DNA of 5,510 nt, taken from Acidobacteriota bacterium. GTDB lineage: Bacteria > Acidobacteriota > Terriglobia > Terriglobales > Acidobacteriaceae. The notes under the pieces were generated by a model that saw only the letters and a program-made list of their open reading frames with translations, ran no database searches and had not been told where the DNA came from. This document shows positions 1-5,510 of this stretch, one piece after another. The number at the start of each line of letters is the position of its first letter. Positions within the stretch are counted from its first letter, which is position 1. Where the stretch lies: positions 1 to 5,510 of the forward strand of contig JAJXUS010000174.1 of the NCBI GenBank assembly GCA_021782675.1, written 5' to 3'. A program made the position numbers and the translations under genes.

Positions 1-535
1 CACCCTCCTGGGGCCGCGAATATGGAGGAAGCATTGCGTTTTTCACGACAATGGGCCGTCGCCCCGAGCGGCGCAGGGTAGCGATCTCGTCCACCTGTCT
101 GGCGGAGACGCACACCACCCGCTGGGCGCGTTTCAAGGCCTGCCGTTCGAGCATTTCATAAAACCGAACGCGCCGGCTCTCTCCGGTGAAACCGCGCATA
201 AACGCAGTGTGGGAGTGACCTGTCCACCGCGTTGCAAGGTATCCCACAACATTGGCTTTAAAGCCATGGGTGCAGAGCAGCGCGTCCGGCCGCCGTCGCA
301 GCTCGCGCACCAGCAACGGAACCAGCGAGGGGCGTAGACCGCCGGGCAGGCAGAATGTCCCCAGCCCGAGGTCTTCGGCTGCCGTCAAAACCTCCGGCCA
401 GGTCTCCAGATCGTGAAACGAGCCGATCGCGAGCCGGTATTCGGAGCCGCGCAGATCGGCGGCATGATGCAAAATCTGTTTTTCCGGGCCGCCCACCAGA
501 TTGCTCCCGATCAGATGCAGTACGTCACGGCTCAT
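1..535 (-). CDS. Family 4 glycosyltransferase (GT-B), N-terminal part, 3' end outside window
   Basis: Likely transfers a sugar from an activated donor to a lipid- or glycan-linked acceptor at the cytoplasmic face of the membrane, as GT4 enzymes do. The 178 visible residues form the acceptor-side Rossmann domain. A first strand (VLHLIG, residues 5-10) leads into the glycine-rich GGPEKQ loop (15-20). THGFKAN follows at 89-95, then an RGFTGES segment (114-120), RFYEMLERQALKRA (124-137) and the VVCVS strand (140-144); this order is typical of GT4 proteins of polysaccharide clusters. The C-terminal donor-binding domain lies beyond base 1. ATG at 535 is preferred over ATG at 541 because GAAGGA (complement of 542-547) lies 6 nt before the former and touches the latter. 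The gene follows the ATP-grasp gene by 28 nt, so the two are probably one operon. Donor and acceptor cannot be told. The reading frame stays open to the edge. Confidence 0.85.
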   Translation of the reverse strand, partial: MSRDVLHLIGSNLVGGPEKQILHHAADLRGSEYRLAIGSFHDLETWPEVLTAAEDLGLGTFCLPGGLRPSLVPLLVRELRRRPDALLCTHGFKANVVGYLATRWTGHSHTAFMRGFTGESRRVRFYEMLERQALKRAQRVVCVSARQVDEIATLRRSGRRPIVVKNAMLPPYSRPQEG

Positions 536-541
536 TGCCAT

Positions 542-547
542 TCCTTC
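542..547 (-). promoter_or_regulatory. Ribosome binding site of the glycosyltransferase gene
   Basis: The minus strand reads GAAGGA, followed by ATGGCA and then the ATG at 535. The 6-nt spacing favours the second of the two close ATG codons. The site lies in the short gap after the ATP-grasp stop codon, supporting separate ribosome loading on one transcript. Confidence 0.65.
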
Positions 548-563
548 AGGGACGCAGATCGCA

Positions 564-1787
564 CTACGCCCACCGCTGTCGCATTTTTAGTGCCAGCTCC
601 AGCCATTTGTCTTTGGGCTGGCGTTGAATTTGCTGCATGCCGAACTGCACCAGAGCCGCATTGTCCCAGGGAACATCCGGGTAGGCCCGCTCAAAGAGCG
701 GGTCGGTCGCATCGTGTTGCCATGCGCCGGGGAACAGGGCAATCGTGTCGCCGCGCATGGGCAGCGGGGCCGACAGCTCCAGCCGGCCCGTCAATGTGGA
801 GGCAATCGCGGCCACGGCGTCGCGGCCTGCTCCCAACGGGACGGTACAGGTCTGCGTCGCGCGGGCATTCATCTCGATCAGGCAGGCGTCTCCGGTCTTC
901 GGATCGAGCATAAAGTCGAATCCGCAAAGTCCGGTAAAGCCCAGTCGCGCGACCACTTTTTCTGCGGCCCGGTGCATCTGCTGATTCTCGATCACTCGCA
1001 CTATGGTCGCCGGTCCCTTGGCGCGGGCGGTCTTCAGCACCTCGACGCTCAGACTTGACAAGATGCGCCCCTGAAAGGCGGCAACGGCCATATTGGCATC
1101 AGGCCCGGCTACGAATGCCTGGATACTGACCACGCGCCGGCGCTGCTCCAGCCACGGCAGAACGCACGTCCGGTTGCCGTCGAGCAGGGATCGCTTGGCC
1201 ACTACCGCCGTGGAGACTGGTGCCTGCAAATGACGAAAGGCGCGCTCCGCCTCGGCCGGCGTCTGCACGATCATCACTCCCTCGCCGCCGGAGGTGCCAT
1301 CCGCCTTCAACACCGCGGGCAATCCGAACTGCTCGATCCAGCGATGCATCTCCTTCACGGAGGCGATCATTTTGGTTTCAGGCGCGGCGATGCCTTCCTG
1401 ATCGATGGTGGCCATGAACGCATCGCGGGACTCGGCTATGGCATAACCGGCCGGGTCGCCCATGGAAAACTCGAGCGTCTGCAGCAGCCACGAGCTCTCC
1501 GGGCCGCCGCGGCGTACATTCTCATGCACCCGATGCAAATAGCGCATTGCCTGGTCGTCACACGGGATGACGAGGTCAGCACGCGTCGCCAGCAGGGCAG
1601 CGCGCAAGGACGCCACCGGCCGCAGGGCGTTGAACCGGCAGGTCGTGTCCACCAGGTGAAGCGTCTCAATGCAATGGTTCCGCGGGCATACGACACTGAC
1701 CCGGCAACCGGCCCGCTGCAGGGCCGTGGCAAGGCGTGCGGTGGAGAACCACCGGCAAGTCGTGGCCAGTAGAACGTTTGATCCCAT
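564..1787 (-). CDS. ATP-grasp domain carboxylate ligase
   Basis: A 407-residue cytoplasmic ATP-grasp protein, expected to join a carboxylate to an amine or thiol through an acyl-phosphate, using ATP and Mg2+. Residues 1-110 look like the pre-ATP-grasp Rossmann-like domain: VLLATT strand (5-10), STARLATAL helix (15-23), VVCP (32-35) and DLVIPCDD (71-78). The ATP-grasp core begins near 125. AVLKADGTSGGEG (158-170) holds the nucleotide lysine K161 and the flexible glycine loop. SIQAFVAGPDANM (221-233) is a central strand-loop. GFDFMLD (289-295) and LIEMNAR (303-309) supply D291 or D295, E305 and N307, the expected metal ligands. No further domain is fused. ATG at 1787 fits the family N-terminus, but no clear Shine-Dalgarno sequence precedes it. 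It is first in an operon with the glycosyltransferase and divergent from the FAD enzyme. Substrate unknown; biotin carboxylase or carbamoyl-phosphate synthase roles are unlikely because the flanking domains are absent. Confidence 0.88.
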   Translation of the reverse strand: MGSNVLLATTCRWFSTARLATALQRAGCRVSVVCPRNHCIETLHLVDTTCRFNALRPVASLRAALLATRADLVIPCDDQAMRYLHRVHENVRRGGPESSWLLQTLEFSMGDPAGYAIAESRDAFMATIDQEGIAAPETKMIASVKEMHRWIEQFGLPAVLKADGTSGGEGVMIVQTPAEAERAFRHLQAPVSTAVVAKRSLLDGNRTCVLPWLEQRRRVVSIQAFVAGPDANMAVAAFQGRILSSLSVEVLKTARAKGPATIVRVIENQQMHRAAEKVVARLGFTGLCGFDFMLDPKTGDACLIEMNARATQTCTVPLGAGRDAVAAIASTLTGRLELSAPLPMRGDTIALFPGAWQHDATDPLFERAYPDVPWDNAALVQFGMQQIQRQPKDKWLELALKMRQRWA

Positions 1788-1810
1788 GAGGGGAACCCGT
1801 CGAAAAGTGA

Positions 1811-1839
1811 TTGTCCGGGCGTTTCCGTCACTGTATCAT
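1811..1839 (+). promoter_or_regulatory. Candidate sigma70-type promoter for the FAD oxidoreductase gene
   Basis: TTGTCC (1811-1816, four of six consensus bases) and TATCAT (1834-1839, five of six) are separated by exactly 17 nt. Transcription would begin near 1846, giving a 5' leader of about 135 nt that contains the hairpin at 1869-1917. This is a pattern match only; in a GC-rich genome of uncertain phylum the consensus may differ. Confidence 0.4.
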
Positions 1840-1868
1840 CTCGGCAGAATTTCGCTTCCAGAATCCTC

Positions 1869-1917
1869 TGCCCCCGGGGATTCGCCACTCCCCACCCTTG
1901 TGGACAGTCCCCGGGCA
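1869..1917. repeat. Imperfect inverted repeat / hairpin in the divergent intergenic region
   Basis: TGCCCCCGGGGA (1869-1880) pairs with TCCCCGGGCA (1908-1917), giving about ten base pairs with C bulges on the left arm. Inside, CCAC (1885-1888) pairs with GTGG (1900-1903), separated from the outer stem by four unpaired bases on each side, with an 11-nt apical loop. It lies between the divergent ATP-grasp and FAD oxidoreductase starts and downstream of the candidate plus-strand promoter. It could be an mRNA leader structure or a protein-binding dyad. There is no T tract after it, so it is not an ordinary terminator. Confidence 0.5.
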
Positions 1918-1966
1918 ACGGGCCGCCGGTTTGCGCCGACGCCAGGCTATCGCGACCAGGAAGCTG

Positions 1967-1972
1967 AAGGAG
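1967..1972 (+). promoter_or_regulatory. Ribosome binding site that fixes the GTG start of the FAD oxidoreductase
   Basis: AAGGAG lies 7 nt before the GTG at 1980. The N-terminal FAD motif begins only eleven codons later, so a later start would remove the first strand of the fold. This makes the GTG the convincing start. Confidence 0.75.
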
Positions 1973-1979
1973 CAACTCC

Positions 1980-3176
1980 GTGTGCGCTGCCGCTCTTGAC
2001 GTTGCCATCATTGGCGCCGGACCGTACGGTCTATCTGCCGGCGCCCACCTGCGGACGCTGGGACTGGAGACTCGCGTGTTTGGCCCGCCGATGGAGGTCT
2101 GGCGCAGGCACATGCCGCGGGGCATGCTGCTCAAGTCCGATGGATTTGCTTCCAACCTCTCCGACCCGCAGTCGGAATTCACTCTGAAAAACTACTGCGC
2201 GCAAAACAAGATTCCCTACGATGACACACGGATTCCGGTGCCCGTCGAAGTATTTATCAAGTACGCGCTCGCCTTTCAGAAGGAGATGGTTCCGGAGCTG
2301 GATGAACGCCGCGTGGAGAACGTGGAACGGGTGAACGGGCACTTCCGCCTGCAGATCGGCGAGCGGGATTCCGTCACCGCCCGGCGCGTCGTTGTGGCGG
2401 TGGGCATCAGCCACTATGCCAGCATGCCGACCGTGCTCTCCGGTCTGCCGCCGGGCCGCGCTTCGCACAGCGCCGATCATCATGTGGGAACGGCGTTCAA
2501 GGGCAAGAAGGTCGTGGTTTTGGGCGGCGGGGCATCCGCTACCAACACGGCGATACTGATGCACGAAGCGGGCGCCGATGTTTTGTTGATTGCGCGCTCG
2601 AATAGCCTGGAATTCCATACCGGGCCAGGGGACCAGCCGCGAAGCCTGTGGCAGAAGCTGCGCAATCCGTCGTCCGGCCTGGGACCCGGATGGAAGTCGC
2701 GCTTCTATACCGATCTGCCGGATGTCTTTCATCGCTTTCCGGCATCGCACCGCGTGCGGATCGTTGACCGGCATCTGGGCCCGGCGTCGGGCTGGCCCAT
2801 GCGCGACCGCTTTCTGGGAAAGATCTCCATGCTGTTGGGGCGCGAAGTGGTCGCCGCCCAGGAAGCTGGTGCCGGAGTACGTCTGACGCTGGCCACGCGG
2901 GACGGGCGCACCGAAGAACATGAGACCGAGCACGTGATCGCGGCCACCGGCTATCAGCCAGACCTTGCGCGGCTGCCATTTCTGGACGCCAGCCTGCGCG
3001 ACTCCATCGCGACTGTAAACCACGCCCCGGAGCTGTCGGTGAATTTTGAGTCCACCCTGCCAGGCGTCTACTTCACGGGACTTTCCGCCGCCAACTCCTT
3101 TGGCCCCATGATGCGCTTCGCCTACGGTGCTGACTTTACCGCGCGACGGCTTGCCCGGCACCTGCGGCGGCGCTGA
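1980..3176 (+). CDS. FAD/NAD(P)H-dependent monooxygenase-like oxidoreductase
   Basis: A 398-residue two-dinucleotide-domain flavoprotein, predicted to oxidise a small substrate using FAD and NAD(P)H in the cytoplasm. Residues 6-17 hold the FAD-binding strand and GAGPYG loop (12-17). VVVAVG (137-142) closes the first FAD half-site. KVVVLGGGASATN (177-189) is the second Rossmann loop for the nicotinamide cofactor. IAATGYQPD (320-328) is the ATG motif linking the domains, and GVYFTGLSAANSFGP (362-376) is the C-terminal FAD-contacting segment. This layout matches flavin monooxygenases and the N-hydroxylating lysine/ornithine type. The length is slightly short of the roughly 430-450 residues usual for the latter, so N-hydroxylation is only a possibility. 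There is no signal peptide or membrane segment. Divergent from the ATP-grasp gene, which suggests shared control. The stop lies 24 nt from the end of the convergent sulfatase gene. Substrate unknown. Confidence 0.88.
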   Translation: MCAAALDVAIIGAGPYGLSAGAHLRTLGLETRVFGPPMEVWRRHMPRGMLLKSDGFASNLSDPQSEFTLKNYCAQNKIPYDDTRIPVPVEVFIKYALAFQKEMVPELDERRVENVERVNGHFRLQIGERDSVTARRVVVAVGISHYASMPTVLSGLPPGRASHSADHHVGTAFKGKKVVVLGGGASATNTAILMHEAGADVLLIARSNSLEFHTGPGDQPRSLWQKLRNPSSGLGPGWKSRFYTDLPDVFHRFPASHRVRIVDRHLGPASGWPMRDRFLGKISMLLGREVVAAQEAGAGVRLTLATRDGRTEEHETEHVIAATGYQPDLARLPFLDASLRDSIATVNHAPELSVNFESTLPGVYFTGLSAANSFGPMMRFAYGADFTARRLARHLRRR

Positions 3177-3200
3177 CCGACGCACGCGTCCTCGCTCTCT

Positions 3201-4754
3201 TCAAATCTGTTTACCGAAGAAGGTGCGCGGCGTCTCCCCGTGCCACGCAGGCGGCGTGTACCAGGCAAACAGTTTCTCTTTCAGTTGGGCGATTTTGGGA
3301 GCGTACCTGGCCTCCGGTGCGAGGTTGTTCAGCTCCTGCGGATCGGCGGAGAGGTCGTACAGCTCCGGCATATCGTCCACCCAGTAGGTGTACTTCCACT
3401 GCCCGTCCCGGATCATGAATTTGGCCGCGCTGTTGCCCAGGCTAAACTCGCTGAACACCGGGCCATAGCCTTGTTTCGAGGCGGGATCCCGCACCAGATG
3501 CGCGAAGCTTGCACCTTCGTTCGGCTTGGCTCGCGGCACGCCGCACAGGTCCGTCATCGTGGAGTAGAGCGAGATGAGGCTGACGGGTGTCTCGCAGGTT
3601 GCGGGCGAGCTGCCTGGAAGCCGGAACATCAGCGGCACGCCGCACGAGCCCTGGTAGAACTGAAACTTGTTCCACAGGCCCAGGTCGCCTAGCATCTCTC
3701 CGTGATCGGACGTATAGACCACGATGGTGTTCTGATCCAGGCCCAGGCGTGTCAGCGCATCCAGCACCTTGCCGGCGCATTCGTCCATCTGGGCCAGGTT
3801 GCCGTAGTAGTAGGCAGTACGCTTCTTCGCATCCGCAGGGTGAACCAGTTCCGGAGTGAAGGGCGAGTGCTCGATCTCGTAGCGGACTCGGTTTGGGATT
3901 TTGTCGAGATGCGCCTTGCCCCAGGTTGGGGAAAGCCGCATCTGCTCCGGCTCGTACATAGCGGCAAAGCGCTCGGCCGGCATAAACGGATCGTGCGGCT
4001 TCAGGAACGACGAGACCAGGAAGAACGGGCGGTCCTGCTCGGCGTAAGTTTCGAGAAAGTGTACGGTTTCGCTGGCGACAAACTCCTCAAAGTGCTGCTC
4101 CTCTGGCATGAGGGAGGGCCGGCCGACGGCCACTGGACCGAGCCGATCATCGGGTGTGCGATGGCCTTTCCAGGGATCGTGCCGATGCCACAGGCCCTTG
4201 ATCTGCGGCTGCCCGGCGCCGGAGTTCGGGCCTCCCAGCTCGTCCGCATAGAGTCTGGTGGCCGGACCGATGGCCTGGAACCAGTCATTGAATTCAAGCT
4301 GGTACTGGAACCCGTGCAGCTGGGCATCAACCGCGTGCATTTTGCCGATGAGGGCCGTGAAGTAGCCGGCATTGCCGAAGCTGATCGGAAGCGTCTCGAA
4401 GCGCGGACCGTAGGGGCGATCCATGTGGTCGTGCAGGGTATGGGTGTAAAGGCCGGTCATCATGGAGGCGCGCGACGGTGCGCAGACCGGGTTGGTGCAA
4501 TAAGCACTGGTGAAGCGCACGCTCTCCCGCGCGAGACGGTCCAGATTCGGCGTGTGGGCGACTGCATCGCCCTCAACCCCCAGGCAGCTTGGCTTGTGCT
4601 GATCGGCCATCAGCAGCAGGATGTTGGGAGCGCGGCGGTTAGGCTGGGCGGCTGGTCCTGCTGGCTGGGCCTGTTCGGCGGCGGCTGCCTTCTGTCCGGA
4701 GAGAGCCAGCAGCGTGGCGGATCCGGCAGTGGCAAGGAAGTCTCTGCGATTCAC
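3201..4754 (-). CDS. Tat-exported sulfatase / phosphonate monoester hydrolase superfamily enzyme
   Basis: A 517-residue secreted formylglycine-dependent hydrolase of sulfate (or phosphonate) esters. The N-terminus carries a twin-arginine signal, NRRDFLA (2-8) plus hydrophobic TLLAL (14-18), then an Ala/Gln/Pro-rich linker to about residue 39. The enzyme domain has ILLLMADQ with metal ligand D51, and VCAPSRASMMTG (90-101), a full sulfatase signature in which C91 becomes formylglycine. IGKMH (136-140) and LKPHDPF (251-257) follow, then YTSDHGE (347-353) with D350 and H351. An Asp/Cys/Asp/His ligand set fits the choline-sulfatase/phosphonate-hydrolase group better than classical arylsulfatases. 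WKYTYW (453-458) and ELYDLSADPQELNNLA (464-479) are the usual C-terminal strands. Start: GTG at 4754, with AAGGAG 9 nt upstream and the Tat motif at the expected place; the frame continues to a TTG at 4880 that lacks a ribosome site. No maturase or sugar-uptake gene is adjacent. Substrate not determinable. Confidence 0.92.
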   Translation of the reverse strand: MNRRDFLATAGSATLLALSGQKAAAAEQAQPAGPAAQPNRRAPNILLLMADQHKPSCLGVEGDAVAHTPNLDRLARESVRFTSAYCTNPVCAPSRASMMTGLYTHTLHDHMDRPYGPRFETLPISFGNAGYFTALIGKMHAVDAQLHGFQYQLEFNDWFQAIGPATRLYADELGGPNSGAGQPQIKGLWHRHDPWKGHRTPDDRLGPVAVGRPSLMPEEQHFEEFVASETVHFLETYAEQDRPFFLVSSFLKPHDPFMPAERFAAMYEPEQMRLSPTWGKAHLDKIPNRVRYEIEHSPFTPELVHPADAKKRTAYYYGNLAQMDECAGKVLDALTRLGLDQNTIVVYTSDHGEMLGDLGLWNKFQFYQGSCGVPLMFRLPGSSPATCETPVSLISLYSTMTDLCGVPRAKPNEGASFAHLVRDPASKQGYGPVFSEFSLGNSAAKFMIRDGQWKYTYWVDDMPELYDLSADPQELNNLAPEARYAPKIAQLKEKLFAWYTPPAWHGETPRTFFGKQI

Positions 4755-4763
4755 GATCAACGT

Positions 4764-4769
4764 CTCCTT
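4764..4769 (-). promoter_or_regulatory. Ribosome binding site deciding the sulfatase start
   Basis: The minus strand reads AAGGAG here, 9 nt before the GTG at 4754. An in-frame TTG only 3 nt downstream of it is too close to be favoured. The site lies inside the 42-codon open extension that would otherwise precede the Tat signal, arguing that this extension is untranslated leader. Confidence 0.7.
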
Positions 4770-5031
4770 GTCGGGAGCGGCTGGAGCCCGTGCGGATTCC
4801 TGATTCCGGAAGGGGATCGATGCACTCTTTCTCAGACTGGCGGGTGCAGCGGCCGTTGACAAGGTGATATCACGGTGCAAAAGAGTGGAAAGCTCGCCGA
4901 TTACGTGGAATGTACTGATTTTTCATCGGTAAAATGCGCGGATGCCGGTCGGGATTCCACGCGAAATGGACGAACCGCTCCACGCGGAAAAAAGCAGGTG
5001 ATGGCCGGAGTACGTACCAATATTTGCAAAT
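4770..5031. other. Intergenic region upstream of the sulfatase gene
   Basis: Non-coding stretch between the sulfatase leader and the stop of the right-edge gene. It is locally richer in A and T than its surroundings (for example 4911-4935 and 5018-5033), as expected for a promoter region. I found no convincing minus-strand pair of -35 and -10 boxes with good spacing. A perfect TTGACA occurs on the plus strand at 4856-4861 without a matching -10. Run A6 at 4988-4993 would be a T tract on the minus strand, but no stable stem precedes it, so no terminator is called. Confidence 0.5.
4885..4986. repeat. Cluster of GTGGAA-type direct and inverted repeats upstream of the sulfatase
   Basis: GTGGAA occurs at 4885-4890 and again exactly 20 nt later at 4905-4910. 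The second copy, within CGTGGAAT (4904-4911), is matched by its perfect inverse ATTCCACG (4954-4961). The octamer TCCACGCG occurs at 4956-4963 and again at 4979-4986, 23 nt apart. All lie between the right-edge gene and the sulfatase leader. Near-helical spacing of about two turns suggests possible regulator half-sites; chance is not excluded. Confidence 0.35.
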
Positions 5032-5510
5032 TCACGGGGCTGTCACACCATAGCGCGCCGCCACGGGGTGTGCGTTAGGGGCGCTGGCACCGACCGACTC
5101 GGCACGCAACACCAATTGAAACGGTCCGATGCTGCCGTCGGGCAGGCGCGCGTGCTGCAGGATGGGCTGCATCGCGGTTTCGTTCAGGACGAAGTCGGCG
5201 CCCGCCTGTGTACCGGAGATATTGAGACCCTGAATGAGCAGGGCATGGCCGCGGCCGTCCAGATTTGGCAGAAACGTAACAATCAGGTAGGTCTGCTGCG
5301 GGTCGGCCTGTCCACCAGTCTGGTAGACGGCCGTTTCGCCCGGCCGCGAATGCAGGTTGACGATGGAGCGCTGGTCGAGCTGAGGCGAGAACTGGATCTG
5401 GAAGTCGAGTGCGGGCTTGAACAGGTCGATCCAGGGGTTGGCGAGCGGTCCGCCGAGCAGGATGAAGTTGGCGGTGCGGATGTCGCCCATGTGGATGTCA
5501 TGCGCGTTGC
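5032..5510 (-). CDS. C-terminal part of an uncharacterised conserved protein, 5' end outside window
   Basis: The frame is open to the right edge and ends with TGA at 5032-5034, giving 158 visible residues. The ATG at 5488-5490 is probably internal, since the frame continues upstream as NAHDIH directly into GDIRTANFILLGGPLANPW. Recognisable segments are LLGGPLANPWIDLF, IVNLHSRPGETAVY, YLIVTFLPNLDGRGHALLIQG and ISGTQAGADFV. From memory this series (LGGP-x-ANPW, then N-x-x-x-RPGE-x-x-Y, then xFLPN, then GT-x-A) recurs in acidobacterial proteins of unknown function, some with an N-terminal DNA-binding winged helix. No catalytic motif, signal peptide or membrane segment is visible in this portion. 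It is in the same direction as the sulfatase but 277 nt upstream of that gene's start, so co-transcription is uncertain. Function unknown; a regulatory or sensor role is only a guess from remembered relatives. Confidence 0.7.
   Translation of the reverse strand, partial: NAHDIHMGDIRTANFILLGGPLANPWIDLFKPALDFQIQFSPQLDQRSIVNLHSRPGETAVYQTGGQADPQQTYLIVTFLPNLDGRGHALLIQGLNISGTQAGADFVLNETAMQPILQHARLPDGSIGPFQLVLRAESVGASAPNAHPVAARYGVTAP

Noticed and set aside
1436..2182. 248-codon minus-strand frame spanning the ATP-grasp start, the intergenic region and the oxidoreductase start
   Set aside because: It overlaps two well-supported genes out of frame and its composition is Arg/Pro/Ser-rich without motifs.
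2031..3185. 384-codon open frame on the minus strand opposite the FAD oxidoreductase
   Set aside because: It lies antisense to a clearly conserved protein. Its translation shows no recognisable motif and is rich in Arg, Gly and His, as expected from third-position GC bias.
3179..3190. GACGCACGCGTC inverted repeat in the gap between the convergent genes
   Set aside because: The stem is only four to five pairs and no T tract follows on either strand, so a terminator cannot be claimed.
3702..4859. 385-codon open frame on the plus strand opposite the sulfatase
   Set aside because: It is an antisense shadow of a gene with a full sulfatase signature. No domain motif is visible and no plausible start region was found.
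4856..4861. Perfect TTGACA box on the plus strand
   Set aside because: No -10 sequence lies at 16-18 nt downstream, and no plus-strand gene starts nearby.
4971..4993. Possible terminator for the right-edge gene (short CCGC/GCGG stem beside an A6/T6 run)
   Set aside because: On the minus strand the T run comes before the stem instead of after it, and the stem has only four pairs.
4875..5078. 67-codon plus-strand frame in the sulfatase upstream region
   Set aside because: It begins at a GTG without a ribosome site, runs into the end of the right-edge gene, and has no recognisable protein character.

Overview
This is a GC-rich (about 60% by eye) bacterial window with three complete protein genes and two genes cut by the window edges. 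The most likely source is a member of the Acidobacteriota, probably a soil lineage. This rests on the C-terminal fragment at the right edge, which resembles a protein family I associate with that phylum, on a Tat-exported sulfatase of a style common there, and on the codon and GC character. The assignment is inference, not proof.

Left half (1-1787, minus strand): a two-gene operon. Upstream is an ATP-grasp carboxylate ligase (564-1787). After a 28-nt gap comes a family 4 (GT-B) glycosyltransferase, whose N-terminal 178 residues are visible (1-535) before it runs off the edge. Middle (1980-3176, plus strand): a flavin-dependent monooxygenase or oxidoreductase that starts with GTG behind a good Shine-Dalgarno sequence. 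It is divergent from the ATP-grasp gene across a 192-nt region holding a plausible promoter and a large imperfect hairpin.

Right half: a Tat-exported sulfatase/phosphonate-hydrolase superfamily enzyme (3201-4754, minus strand), convergent with the monooxygenase and only 24 nt away. Its real start is probably a GTG at 4754, not the TTG further upstream. Then comes a 277-nt non-coding stretch containing a cluster of GTGGAA-type repeats, and then the C-terminal end of an uncharacterised protein (5032-5510, minus strand).

How they may work together: ligase, glycosyltransferase and divergent FAD oxidoreductase look like part of a biosynthetic locus, for instance one making or decorating an extracellular glycan or a small amide-linked metabolite. 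The sulfatase and the right-edge gene seem to be separate transcription units. No tRNA, rRNA, CRISPR array, insertion sequence or phage gene was seen.
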